From Desulfobacterales bacterium (GTDB taxonomy: Bacteria; Desulfobacterota; Desulfobacteria; Desulfobacterales; JAEINQ01): DNA of 47,564 bases. The translations under genes and the position numbers were made by a program. Below the pieces are notes generated by a model. That model made no database searches. It was not told the origin of the DNA and was given only the letters and a program-made list of their open reading frames with translations. Positions 1 to 8,272 of this stretch are shown here, piece after piece; the first letter of the stretch is position 1; every line of letters starts with the position of its first letter. The stretch spans positions 1-47,564 of the forward strand of contig JAEINQ010000055.1 of NCBI GenBank assembly GCA_016342285.1. The letters run 5' to 3'.

Positions 1-115
1 CCCCCGACACCCTCCTGGCCCCCACACGAAATAGCGAGGAACCAGAATCTTTCTTTTGTCGACGATGTGTTTGAGTATTGCGGTTTCAACCCGATTGGTT
101 GTCATGGGACACAAC

Positions 116-151
116 GGGCATCCCCCCTGTCTCGAGGCAGGGGGGATGCCC
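116..151. repeat. Perfect 14-bp intergenic hairpin
   Basis: Positions 116-129 (GGGCATCCCCCCTG) pair perfectly with 138-151 (CAGGGGGGATGCCC) around an 8-base loop. No T-run follows on either strand, so it is not a standard intrinsic terminator. It lies about 110 bases past the end of the IHF-like gene. The rest of bases 1-259 shows no gene that I can support. Confidence 0.6.
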
Positions 152-259
152 ATCGGGATACACGCATGTTGGAGAGATTCTATCGGTGGGTCGGGGTGTG
201 CAAGGCAAAGGTGTCTTTTCCAGAGGCCGGGCACAAACCGGCATCAATGGGCACCGCCT

Positions 260-544
260 CTAGTCGCCGTTCACCTTATCCCTGAGTTTGCCGGAACACT
301 TGAAGGTCACCACCCGTCGGGGAGCCAGCATCATGGCGTCTCCGGTGGCGGGGTTGCGCCCTTTGCGTTCTCTTTTTTCGTTGACGCAGAACTTTCCAAA
401 GCCGCTGATCATGACATCTTGGCCATTTGCCAAGGTCTGTTTAATGATTTCCAGCAGGGTTTCAACCAGTTCCGAAGACCGCTTTCTGGTGAACCCGCTC
501 TCGTCCTGAATTGCCTCGGCAATCTGTGCTTTTGTAAGCGCCAT
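260..544 (-). CDS. ihfA: Integration host factor alpha-like DNA-binding protein (HU/IHF family)
   Basis: A 94-residue histone-like protein that bends DNA and helps organise the nucleoid and promoter architecture, normally as a heterodimer with IHF beta. The start MALTKAQIAEA matches the IHF-alpha N-terminus. The DNA-binding arm carries GRNPATGDAMMLAPRRVV, the family signature around the conserved proline that intercalates into DNA. I chose the ATG at 542-544 because GGGGGAG lies just upstream; a start 20 codons further upstream would add residues that the family lacks. A TTGACA on the minus strand at 618-623 may be the -35 box, but the matching -10 is poor. It is a single gene, not next to pheT as in some proteobacteria. 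IHF versus HU cannot be fully separated by eye. Confidence 0.9.
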   Translation of the reverse strand: MALTKAQIAEAIQDESGFTRKRSSELVETLLEIIKQTLANGQDVMISGFGKFCVNEKRERKGRNPATGDAMMLAPRRVVTFKCSGKLRDKVNGD

Positions 545-747
545 GACCCTGCTCCCCCGGATGATTTTTTGAGTTGTTGGCTTGTGACATACATCATTTT
601 TCAAAAATTCATGGTTTTGTCAAGAAATTATGTACCTTACCCAACAATCTCGTCCTCGGGCATCCATTTCGGCGAAAACGCGTTGCCCGCAAAAACCAAG
701 AGCGGAAGGGGGGAATTGTCCCGGAAAAGTGGCTTGTCCTCTTGGGG

Positions 748-2565
748 TTACCTATTTTTTCGCCTCTGCTGGGCGTTGAGAACGGCCTTTCGAAGCCGAA
801 TCGACTTGGGCGTCACCTCCACCCGTTCATCCTCCCGAATGAAGTGGATGGCCCGTTCCAGGGTCATGGGCCGCACCGGTGTACAGACAACGGCGTCGTC
901 TTTTCCGGATGCCCGCATATTGGTCAATTTCTTTTCCTTGCAGGGATTGACGTCGATGTCATTGTCCCGGTTGTGTTCACCAACGATCATCCCCTCGTAG
1001 ACCGAAGCACCCGCCTCGATAAACATCTGCCCCCGGGGTTCAAGATTGAACAGGGCATAGGGCACCGCACTGCCCTGCCGATCGGACACCAGGGAGCCGG
1101 TTCGCCGGGTGGGGAAATCGCCCCGGTATGGCTCGTAACCGGCAAAGATGGAATTCATGATGCCCGTCCCCTTGGTGTCGGTGAGAAACTCGTCCCGATA
1201 ACCGATCAACGCCCTGGCGGGAGCGGAAAACTGAATCCTCACCCGACCTGTTCCATGGTTGACCAGGTTGGTCATACGGGCCTTTCGCATGGCGAGCTTT
1301 TCGGTCACCATGCCCAGAAAGTTCTCGTCGCAGTCCACCATCAGTTGTTCAATGGGTTCAAGAACCTGGTCGTTCTCTTTTTTCAAAATCACCTCGGGAC
1401 GTCCCACGCACAGCTCAAACCCCTCGCGCCGCATGGTTTCGATGAGAATGGCCATCTGGAACTCACCGCGACCCTTGACGACGAAGCTCTCCTTGTCGCC
1501 ATTTTCTTCCAGCTTGATGCCCACATTGAGGCGGGTCTCACGGACCAACCGCTCCCGGATTTTACTGGATTGCACCCATTTTCCCTCCCTGCCGTTCAAC
1601 GGCGAGTCGTTGATGGAAAAACGCATGGCAACCGTGGGTTCGTCTACAGACAGCCGCTTAAGGGCCTTGGGCGCATCCCGGTGACAGATGGTGTCGCCGA
1701 TCTTGACCTGATCAATACCGGACAGGACCACGATGTCCCCGGGCGCCACCTGGTCGGCCTCCTCCAAAACAAGCCCGACGTAGCTCTGCAGTCGGGTCAC
1801 CTTCAGCGGCATCGGCCGTCCGTTCTCCCCGATGCAGACCAGTTGGTCGTTTGAACGGACCGATCCGTGAAAAACCCGGCCAATGGCCAGGCGCCCCAAA
1901 TAATCGGAATAGCTCAGATCCGAAACCAGCATCTGAAACGGTTCAGCAAGGCTGTGAGCCGGCCCCGGAATGGTTTTCACCACGGTTTCAAAGAGTGATT
2001 GAAGGTCCTCTTCCGGCCCGTCGAGACTCCTTTTGGCAACGCCCGATCGACCCACGGCATAGAGGACCGGGAAATCCAGTTGATCATCTTCGGCATCCAG
2101 GTCGATGAACAGGTCGTAGATTTCGTTGAGCACCGCTTGGGGACGGGCGTCCTGACGATCAATTTTGTTGATCACGACAATAACGGACAGCTTCGCTTCC
2201 AGGGTCTTCTTGAGGACAAACCGGGTCTGGGGAAGGGGGCCTTCGGAGGCATCCACCAGGAGCAGTGCCCCGTCGGCCATGGACAGGGCCCGTTCCACTT
2301 CGCCACCGAAGTCGGCATGGCCGGGGGTATCGATGATATTGATCTTGATACCGTTCCAGACCACACTGCAATTTTTGGCGGCAATGGTGATGCCACGCTC
2401 ACGTTCCAGGTCCATGCTGTCCATGATCCGGTCATTGACCGACTGGCCTTCCCGAAATAGGCCGCTCTGTCGAAACATGGCATCGACCAGGGTTGTCTTG
2501 CCGTGGTCAACGTGGGCGATAATGGCGATATTGCGAATATTTTCGTTTCTGTTGATCGGGTTCAT
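748..2565 (-). CDS. typA: Ribosome-associated GTPase TypA/BipA
   Basis: A 605-residue translational GTPase that binds the ribosome and supports 50S assembly and stress or cold adaptation. The G motifs are in order near the N-terminus: AHVDHGKTT (P-loop), RGITIAAKN (switch I), DTPGHADFGGEVER (switch II) and NKIDR. The rest matches the family's EF-G-like domains III and V and a C-terminal domain ending in a lysine/arginine tail (RKAVLNAQQRRKNR). The start at 2563-2565 gives MNPINRNENIRNIAIIAHVD, the usual distance to the P-loop. The Shine-Dalgarno sequence is weak, and an in-frame ATG lies 6 codons upstream (2583). Length and motifs are complete, with no sign of decay. Confidence 0.95.
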   Translation of the reverse strand: MNPINRNENIRNIAIIAHVDHGKTTLVDAMFRQSGLFREGQSVNDRIMDSMDLERERGITIAAKNCSVVWNGIKINIIDTPGHADFGGEVERALSMADGALLLVDASEGPLPQTRFVLKKTLEAKLSVIVVINKIDRQDARPQAVLNEIYDLFIDLDAEDDQLDFPVLYAVGRSGVAKRSLDGPEEDLQSLFETVVKTIPGPAHSLAEPFQMLVSDLSYSDYLGRLAIGRVFHGSVRSNDQLVCIGENGRPMPLKVTRLQSYVGLVLEEADQVAPGDIVVLSGIDQVKIGDTICHRDAPKALKRLSVDEPTVAMRFSINDSPLNGREGKWVQSSKIRERLVRETRLNVGIKLEENGDKESFVVKGRGEFQMAILIETMRREGFELCVGRPEVILKKENDQVLEPIEQLMVDCDENFLGMVTEKLAMRKARMTNLVNHGTGRVRIQFSAPARALIGYRDEFLTDTKGTGIMNSIFAGYEPYRGDFPTRRTGSLVSDRQGSAVPYALFNLEPRGQMFIEAGASVYEGMIVGEHNRDNDIDVNPCKEKKLTNMRASGKDDAVVCTPVRPMTLERAIHFIREDERVEVTPKSIRLRKAVLNAQQRRKNR

Positions 2566-2932
2566 AAGGGTACTTTCATCCATTGGCGCCGCCCGCCGGT
2601 GAGGCGCATGGGCGGACATGTCCATTCATCATGATGGCGGGCGCGGGGCCTGGGGCCATATGTGGAAGCACCACAATGGCCCGACAATCACCGTCGGCCG
2701 GGCACGCTGCCGTTACGTCTGTCAACTCGTTTCCACCCACCCTAAGAACGATTCGTGGATGGATAGAAGCCTGGAAAGATAATCACGGAAGGGGCCATTT
2801 CAATCACCCCCGTCCAATTGGTTTAACGGCATGGGATCGGCCGTTGAAAAGGGGGGGAAGATAGCAATCTGAAATGGCCATCTCACGCAAAAATATTCGA
2901 ATGCATAAAAACGCCGGGGGCAGATCAATCGG
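2566..2932. other. Gene-free interval between typA and the HD-GYP/HDOD gene
   Basis: I see no supported gene in these 367 bases. The stretch should hold the typA promoter (minus strand) and the end of the HD-GYP/HDOD transcript, but no convincing -35/-10 pair or terminator hairpin was found. Confidence 0.5.
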
Positions 2933-4408
2933 CTAGAAAATATGGGCGGTCTCCTTCATCAGCGATTTGACCTCTTGGCTGATCTTATCGACCGTATCGG
3001 GGGTAACCTTTAGCAATCCGTAGGCGGGCAATTCCTCCAGGGGCTCGGCCTTGTCCTCGTCGAAAATCTTATGCCCCATGGCATAGGCCATATGGTTGGC
3101 CAGGTTCAACACCAGTGCGCCGCCTTCCATATCTTCGGCATTCTCCCGGCTCTCGTGCTGCATGACCGTCTGGATGAACTCTTTTGGAAAACGCCACCGC
3201 TTGAGCAGCGATCCGGCAAAGCCGGCGTGGATCTCCTGCACCGCATTTTTGATCTGAGGCATTTCGAACTGGCTCTTTGCGGGAATGGTTTCGGACAGCG
3301 CCTTGAGCAGCACCACTTTCCCGATGTCGTGGACAATTCCCATGAAAAAATAGTGCTGCTCATCCGATGCGCCGAGGACCTTGGCCAGGGCCACGGAGGC
3401 ATACCCCACGGCGAGGCTGTGGACCCATAGGTTTTCCATGACTTTACGGAATCTGAAATTCTTCGTCTCGTAAAGATTTTTGTTGGCAATGGCGGTAATC
3501 AGGTTCTGGGTCTCCTTGAGTCCCAGCCTGGAAATGGCCGACCTCACCGATGTGATCTGCTCGATCCCCCGATAATAGGGTGAATTGGCTACGGCGGTAA
3601 GCCGCACTGAAATGACGGCGTCTTTTTCGATGACGTTGGCAAGGTCTTCACTGCTGGAATTCGGTTCGCGCATGACGGCCTGAACGTCATGGACCACCTG
3701 GGGCAGAACAGGCAATTCCACATTGCCCTTCTTGAATTTTTCTATGACATCGTCGATAAAGTCCGCCAGGCCTTTCTCCTTCGTTGGCTCCTCCGTCTTG
3801 CGGCCCCGGATCGACATATCCCCTTTTCGAATGAATCGGGCAAACCGGTTGACGAGCCCCCGGTCGTATTGTTGACCGGCCTTTTCCTGAATCACCGCCA
3901 GGGCCTGCTCGCTGTCTATCGCAGGCCGGTGCGGCCGGACCGAAGTCAGTGCATCGTAAGAATCGGCAATGGCGATAATCCTTGCACCCAGCGGAATGTC
4001 GGCCCCTCGAAGCCCGTCCGGATACCCGCTTCCGTCAAAGGCTTCGTGGTGGTGACGGATCATGGGAAGCGTTCCCTTGAGGATGGTCATGTTGGACAGG
4101 ACATTTTCCGCCAGGACCGGGTGTTTCTTGATGACGCTTAGTTCTTCGTCGTTTAGTTTCCCTGTTTTCTGCAGGATTTCCAGGGGCAAGTAAACCATCC
4201 CGATATCGTGAAGCAGGGCGGCAAAGTATATCTTATCCACTTCCGCCTGCTCGGACAGCTTGAGCATCCGTGTAAAGCCGGTGCAATAGGAGGCAATCCG
4301 TTCGGCATGCCCCCGCATGAAAACGTCTTTTTGCTCGATGACCGAAACCAGGGTCGAGACCAACTCGGTGAAGAAGACATTGATCTGCTTGTCCGTCGTC
4401 GATGCCAT
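2933..4408 (-). CDS. HD-GYP and HDOD tandem-domain signalling protein
   Basis: A soluble 491-residue protein combining two related domains. The N-terminal part (about residues 10-175) is HD-GYP, the cyclic-di-GMP phosphodiesterase fold. It has HAERIASYC, the metal-binding LLHDIGMVYLP, HHEAFDGSGYPDGLRG (the GYP signature) and ADSYDALTSVRPHR. The C-terminal part (about 225-430) is HDOD (ELPVLPQVV through GIVHDIGKVVLLKAL), usually a protein-interaction or signalling module. There is no membrane segment or receiver domain, so the input signal is unknown. The start at 4406-4408 has GAGGGAG six bases upstream; the longer reading upstream lacks this. A near-consensus promoter lies about 110-135 bases upstream. 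Cyclic-di-GMP hydrolysis is inferred from motif conservation. Confidence 0.9.
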   Translation of the reverse strand: MASTTDKQINVFFTELVSTLVSVIEQKDVFMRGHAERIASYCTGFTRMLKLSEQAEVDKIYFAALLHDIGMVYLPLEILQKTGKLNDEELSVIKKHPVLAENVLSNMTILKGTLPMIRHHHEAFDGSGYPDGLRGADIPLGARIIAIADSYDALTSVRPHRPAIDSEQALAVIQEKAGQQYDRGLVNRFARFIRKGDMSIRGRKTEEPTKEKGLADFIDDVIEKFKKGNVELPVLPQVVHDVQAVMREPNSSSEDLANVIEKDAVISVRLTAVANSPYYRGIEQITSVRSAISRLGLKETQNLITAIANKNLYETKNFRFRKVMENLWVHSLAVGYASVALAKVLGASDEQHYFFMGIVHDIGKVVLLKALSETIPAKSQFEMPQIKNAVQEIHAGFAGSLLKRWRFPKEFIQTVMQHESRENAEDMEGGALVLNLANHMAYAMGHKIFDEDKAEPLEELPAYGLLKVTPDTVDKISQEVKSLMKETAHIF

Positions 4409-4516
4409 AGAACTCCCTCTGGCGGCCGCGGACATCAACGTCCGGTGGCAATGTAAAAAAAAATATGTCAGCAAGGCGGCATGAAAAAGCCACCGAGCCA
4501 CATTCCCGTAAGGCTT

Positions 4517-4545
4517 ACTATAGAGAACTGTTCATAAGGTGTCAA
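4517..4545 (-). promoter_or_regulatory. Sigma-70-type promoter of the HD-GYP/HDOD gene
   Basis: On the minus strand, TTGACA (4540-4545) is followed after 17 bases by TATAGT (4517-4522). This is a near-perfect match to the housekeeping consensus and predicts a 5' leader of about 100 bases before the ATG at 4408. Confidence 0.75.
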
Positions 4546-4632
4546 CATACGGAAATCATATGTTCTTCCAATGCTTACACGATCACACCAGGGGCAGGGC
4601 ATCGGTCCGAACCAGACCGAAATTTAGCACCC

Positions 4633-5781
4633 TCAGCCGGCTTTTTCGCGGGCCGGCGTCTCAATGGTTGCAGAAGCCCCGATCTTTTTTTTCGCCGTCA
4701 AAGGGTGGGTTTCTTCAATCCACCTTGCCAGCCGACGCCCGGCGGGCATTCCGGAAATCAGCAGCAGCCCAACGGCCCCGATCCATTCGGCCCAGGGGGG
4801 CATGACCTCCGATGCTTGCCCCACCAGCGCCTGGGCAGACATCCCCGTCGCCGAATAGATCGCATCCAGCGACCACCCCAACAACACCGAACAAAGGGCG
4901 ATGGCCGACAGGTAGATGGCCGTGGCCCGCTTCCCCAAAACGCCGGTCAGTACCGTAAGGGACGCCATGTTGGTGGCCGGGCCGGCCAGCAGAAAAACCA
5001 GGGCCGCCCCCGGGCTGACCCCCTTTAGGATCAGAGCGGCGGCGATGGGGGTGGAGGCCGTGGCACAGATGTAAAACGGTATGCCAAAGACAAGCATCAG
5101 AAGCATGGCGGGCAGGCCGCCGCCGAGATACCGGATCAGCACGTCGTCAGGCACCAGCGCAGAGATCGCACCGGCCAGCAATAGCCCCACGAAAAACCAT
5201 CCGGCCATGTCCTGCCAGACATCGGTAAAGGCATAACCCAGTCCGGCACGGATCTTTTCCCACAGGCTGTGATGGTTCCGGTGGGTTTCGGGATCGCAAT
5301 CCAGGCCGTCGCAGCAGCCGTCCACGGCGCACTTGAGATCTGGCGGGGTCGGGTCGGCCGCGCCCGAACGGTAGCTGAAGAGGTTTTCGGCAATGCCGGC
5401 CGCAACGGCGGTCACAAAGGCCGACACGGGTCTTGCCACCGTCATGAGCGGATCGAGCAGTGCCCAGGTCACGGCAATGGAGTCGACACCGGACTCGGGC
5501 GTGGAGATGAGAAACGCTGTGGTGGCCCCGTTGTTGGCCCCCTGTTTTTTCATGGCCACGGCCGCCGGCAATACGCCGCAGGAACACAATGGAATGGGAA
5601 TGCCCAGCAGGGCCGCCTTGAAGACCGATCGAAACCGACCCTGCCCGAAATGCCGAACCACGGCGTGGGGACTGAGAAAAACCCGAAGCAGTCCGCTGAC
5701 CACAAGGCCGAAAAGAACAAATACCGAGGCATCCAGCAGCAGTTGCCAGGCGTTTATAAGTGTGTTCCAAATCAATTCCAT
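4633..5781 (-). CDS. SO_0444-type Cu/Zn efflux permease (YraQ/DUF318 family)
   Basis: A 382-residue inner-membrane permease of the DUF318/YraQ group, expected to export copper, zinc or a similar metal. It has two related sets of membrane helices with the repeat motifs GIPIPLCSCGVLPAAVAMKK and GIPFYICATASTPIAAALI. The central soluble loop (about residues 150-175) is rich in metal ligands: KCAVDGCCDGLDCDPETH followed by RNHH. The start at 5779-5781 has AGGAGA ten bases upstream; an in-frame start 8 codons earlier lacks it. It is 147 bases downstream of an ArsR-type repressor on the same strand, so the two probably form one metal-controlled operon. The transported ion cannot be read from the sequence. 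Confidence 0.85.
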   Translation of the reverse strand: MELIWNTLINAWQLLLDASVFVLFGLVVSGLLRVFLSPHAVVRHFGQGRFRSVFKAALLGIPIPLCSCGVLPAAVAMKKQGANNGATTAFLISTPESGVDSIAVTWALLDPLMTVARPVSAFVTAVAAGIAENLFSYRSGAADPTPPDLKCAVDGCCDGLDCDPETHRNHHSLWEKIRAGLGYAFTDVWQDMAGWFFVGLLLAGAISALVPDDVLIRYLGGGLPAMLLMLVFGIPFYICATASTPIAAALILKGVSPGAALVFLLAGPATNMASLTVLTGVLGKRATAIYLSAIALCSVLLGWSLDAIYSATGMSAQALVGQASEVMPPWAEWIGAVGLLLISGMPAGRRLARWIEETHPLTAKKKIGASATIETPAREKAG

Positions 5782-5873
5782 GGGAAAAGGGTCTCCTTGT
5801 TTCAATTTGCTTCCGTTGCTGGCGGCGTTGGCTGTTTCGGCAAGAATGCCCTCAAGCCCATCGCTCCCTTCAG

Positions 5874-5908
5874 CCTTCAGTCTTCAGTCTTCAGTCTTCA
5901 GTCTTCAG
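5874..5908. repeat. Tandem 7-bp repeat (TCTTCAG) between repressor and permease genes
   Basis: Five copies of a 7-base unit (CCTTCAG, then four TCTTCAG) run without interruption, followed by a degenerate TCTTCCA. They lie in the 147-base gap between the arsR-like gene and the permease gene, outside both coding regions. Such runs change length by replication slippage. Confidence 0.85.
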
Positions 5909-5928
5909 TCTTCCACCTTCTATCTCTC

Positions 5929-6303
5929 TCAATCATGCAGATGCGCCTCGGCCACCCCCAGCAGCGCCGCCACGTGGGCATCGTCCAGGGAATAGTAAAG
6001 AATCTGGCCGTCTCGCCGTCTGCGGACCAGGGCCATGTCCCTCAACCGTCTCAACTGGTGGGACACGGCCGATTCGCTGGTGCCGGCAAAGGCCGCCAGA
6101 TCGCAGACGCACATCTCGCCGGCCCGCAGGGCCATGACGATCCGCAACCGGGTAGGATCGCCCAGCACTTTAAAGGTCCCGGCCATGCGCTCGAGACGGT
6201 CTTCGTCCGGCACGTCTTCCTGAGCCCGACTCACCCGGTCCAGATGCACCACCCGGACCCCGCAGGTCTCTCCCGTGACAGAATTGGATGGATTCGGCAG
6301 CAT
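5929..6303 (-). CDS. ArsR/SmtB-family metal-sensing repressor
   Basis: A 124-residue winged-helix repressor that releases DNA on metal binding. The recognition region is TSESAVSHQLRRLRDMALV, then the wing RRRDGQILYYSL. Two kinds of metal site can be read. One is CVCDL in helix 3, with an N-terminal cysteine/histidine pair (CGVRVVH), as in CadC. The other is D-x-H-x10-H-x-H in the last helix (DDAHVAALLGVAEAHLHD), close to the SmtB/CzrA zinc site. Helix 5 therefore points to zinc, and the cysteines to Cd/Pb or Cu. I chose ATG 6301-6303, preceded by AAGGGGGA. An ATG at 6342 would lie upstream of the predicted transcription start and has no ribosome-binding site. It probably controls itself and the downstream permease. 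Confidence 0.88.
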   Translation of the reverse strand: MLPNPSNSVTGETCGVRVVHLDRVSRAQEDVPDEDRLERMAGTFKVLGDPTRLRIVMALRAGEMCVCDLAAFAGTSESAVSHQLRRLRDMALVRRRRDGQILYYSLDDAHVAALLGVAEAHLHD

Positions 6304-6321
6304 GCATCCCCCTTGCTTATG

Positions 6322-6349
6322 TTTATCTGAAGATATGTTCATATATCAA
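6322..6349 (-). promoter_or_regulatory. arsR-type promoter with two overlapping operator palindromes
   Basis: On the minus strand TTGATA (6344-6349) is followed after 16 bases by GATAAA (6322-6327). Two perfect 5-2-5 inverted repeats fill the promoter: ATATG-TT-CATAT at 6333-6344 and TATCT-GA-AGATA at 6324-6335, written on the plus strand. They overlap each other and the -10 box. A repressor dimer bound here would block RNA polymerase, as in other SmtB/CadC operators. Confidence 0.65.
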
Positions 6350-6474
6350 TTTGTCGACCATAACAACCCCCTTATTTACGAATACGATCCATCCGGGGTA
6401 TAAGTGCCCAACACTTGGAAAGAATCCTTGCCCGCAAGACGTATATTCCTACTGCGTATAAAAAGGAGACCGCC

Positions 6475-6957
6475 ATGGACATCAAGATTTACACGGTGGG
6501 AGGGACCATCGACAAAGTCTATTTCGACAGCAAAAGCACGTTTGAGGTGGGAGAACCCAAGATCGGGGAAATCCTTGAAGAGGCGGGCGTCACCTTCAGC
6601 TATTCCCTCGATGCCATCTTACACAAGGACAGCCTGGACATGACCGACGCCGACCGGGAACTCATCTATGAGAAGATAGCGGCAGATGACCACCGACGGA
6701 TCATCCTGACCCACGGCACCGACACCATGATCGAAACAGCCAAAAAACTTCGGGAAATACCGGACAAGGTCATGATCCTGACCGGGGCCATGCAGCCGGC
6801 CCGGTTCAAGTCCAGCGATGCGGCCTTTAATATCGGCTGCGCCGTGGCCGCGGTCCAGACCCTGCCGCCCGGGTCCTACATCGCCATGAACGGGCGGATT
6901 TTCGATCCCGCCAAGGCCCGAAAGAACCGGGACGAAAACCGGTTTGAAGTCATTTAG
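6475..6957 (+). CDS. Short asparaginase-domain protein
   Basis: A 160-residue protein made only of the N-terminal half of the L-asparaginase fold; full enzymes are about 330 residues. It keeps the two nucleophile-region motifs, VGGTIDK near the start and ILTHGTDTMIETA in the middle, and LTGAMQPARFKSSDA, which is also typical. The C-terminal asparaginase domain is absent, as in a known family of short stand-alone homologues, so amidohydrolase activity is uncertain. The start at 6475 is set by AAAAGGAGA seven bases upstream. It is divergent from the arsR-like gene. The gene may be naturally short, because the reading frame ends cleanly and conserved positions are intact. Confidence 0.85.
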   Translation: MDIKIYTVGGTIDKVYFDSKSTFEVGEPKIGEILEEAGVTFSYSLDAILHKDSLDMTDADRELIYEKIAADDHRRIILTHGTDTMIETAKKLREIPDKVMILTGAMQPARFKSSDAAFNIGCAVAAVQTLPPGSYIAMNGRIFDPAKARKNRDENRFEVI

Positions 6958-6973
6958 TTGGTCCCCAGGGAAT

Positions 6974-7090
6974 GATGAACCGCAGACAGACGAAGAGATC
7001 TGGGCCGCCGCCGGCACCCCCAATGCCATGTTCAAACTGAAGCCGGAACAGTTGAAAGAGATCACCGACGGGGAAGTGGTCTGTGCATCA
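6974..7090 (+). pseudogene. C-terminal remnant of a YbaK/EbsC-type aminoacyl-tRNA deacylase gene
   Basis: The plus frame reading EEIWAAAGTPNAMFKLKPEQ (about 6991-7050), continuing LKEITDGEVV, matches the C-terminal end of YbaK/PF04073 tRNA-editing proteins, which typically end WAAAGTPNAVFRLTP then a short helix. Only about 35 residues remain. The other roughly 120 residues, including the catalytic lysine region, are missing, and the frame runs on into unrelated sequence. It starts right after the asparaginase gene, suggesting a deletion joined the two. Assigned by recalled family motif. Confidence 0.65.
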
Positions 7091-7122
7091 TATAGGCCAA
7101 AAACAGACCGGCTTAAACGGTG

Positions 7123-8151
7123 TCAGGGCCGATTCAAAGGCAGGTTTTTTTTCTTGTCGAACCAGTCAAAATACGCCTCGGCGCCAGTACGGCCGGACTG
7201 CTCCAGTTTCTTTTTCATGGGTTCAGGAAGATCAAAATCGGTGGTCCCCACCCCAAGGGTATCGATGTAGATGGTACGGTGCCAGTCGTCACTGTGCAGG
7301 TGGCTGTTTCCCTGGCTTTCCAGGATCGTTGTGACCAGGGCCTTGGCGTAATCGAAAAAATCGTCGATCTTGACATGCTGGGGCTCGGCCCCGTCCCGGA
7401 AAACGCCGATCTCCTGTTTGGAATCGAGCCGGAAGCCGAGGGTCTCCTTGTTGTAGACATACCGGCTGGCTGTCGGATGCGTTTTCACGAATTTCTGATT
7501 TTCAGCCTTGTAATAATTTGTCTCGACACCGATCGTTCCGAGGTTTTTACCGTCGATGTATTTCTCCCGATCAAAAAGCTTGACCGGGTAGTTGTTCAAC
7601 ACCCCCCCGTCGACGTACACATCCTTTCTGGCATTTCGAAAAGCGGCAAAGAAAAGGGGAATGGACATGGAAATGCGGACCGCGTCGGCGATCCGGGTCG
7701 TCGGGGTATGCTCATGGGAAAACACCTCTCCGAACCGGGTGCTCAGGTTGGTCCCGTAGACGTAGAGATCCGGTTTTGCCGCTGCCTTGAGATCCCGGAA
7801 GGTGGCGTTGGGATTTCCCATTTTTTTATTGATGAGCCCGGCGACCCATTCATGAAAAAAGTCGCCCTTGTACCAGCCGTATTCCTTGATCAGCCTCTCG
7901 GTGTCCCGGATCAACCCCCAGCTATCGTCCATGAAATTGTTGAAATTGAGTTTTTTCAGTACCGTTCGTTGCTCGGCGTTGGTGAAACCCAGAGCAAACA
8001 TGGTGGCGTTGATGGCCCCGGCAGACGTGCCTCCGACCCGCACGATGCCATCGACCACCCCCTTTTCCTTGAGCACTTCCATGGCGCCCACGTAGGCGAT
8101 GCCCTTGACCCCGCCCCCTTCGAATATCAGATTCTTGAAATGATATGCCAT
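7123..8151 (-). CDS. Patatin-like phospholipase
   Basis: A 342-residue serine hydrolase of the patatin family, which cleaves acyl chains from phospholipids or other lipids using a Ser-Asp dyad. The oxyanion loop FEGGGVKGIAYVGAME is at residues 10-25, the nucleophile elbow GGTSAGAIN at about 41-49, and the catalytic Asp in VYVDGGVLNNYPV near residue 185. There is no signal peptide, so it is probably cytoplasmic or a secreted effector of unknown route. The start at 8151 has AAAGGAGGG about ten bases upstream. It stands alone; the neighbours give no pathway clue. Confidence 0.92.
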   Translation of the reverse strand: MAYHFKNLIFEGGGVKGIAYVGAMEVLKEKGVVDGIVRVGGTSAGAINATMFALGFTNAEQRTVLKKLNFNNFMDDSWGLIRDTERLIKEYGWYKGDFFHEWVAGLINKKMGNPNATFRDLKAAAKPDLYVYGTNLSTRFGEVFSHEHTPTTRIADAVRISMSIPLFFAAFRNARKDVYVDGGVLNNYPVKLFDREKYIDGKNLGTIGVETNYYKAENQKFVKTHPTASRYVYNKETLGFRLDSKQEIGVFRDGAEPQHVKIDDFFDYAKALVTTILESQGNSHLHSDDWHRTIYIDTLGVGTTDFDLPEPMKKKLEQSGRTGAEAYFDWFDKKKNLPLNRP

Positions 8152-8206
8152 GTCCCTGCCCTCCTTTGGATTATTTGGCTCCTTGCTGTTTCATATGGGT
8201 AAAAAT

Positions 8207-8272
8207 GTTCTCGCCGGGACGATAGAACCTCTTCCGGTCCACCACTTGAAGTGGTGGTTTAATGCCAGAATT
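8207..8272 (+). repeat. Multi-hairpin repeat, copy 1 (module B only)
   Basis: Module B of the window's main dispersed repeat: a TTCTCGCC...AGAACC hairpin, then CCACCACTTGAAGTGGTGG, then TTAATGCCAGAATTA. It lies in the 331-base gap 8152-8482, which otherwise holds only a 9-bp perfect hairpin (GTCCGGCCG at 8401-8409 with CGGCCGGAC at 8421-8429) and no gene I can support. Confidence 0.85.

Noticed and set aside
574..1854. A 426-residue plus-strand frame
   Set aside because: It is a GC-driven shadow antisense to typA. It has no ribosome-binding site or known domain.
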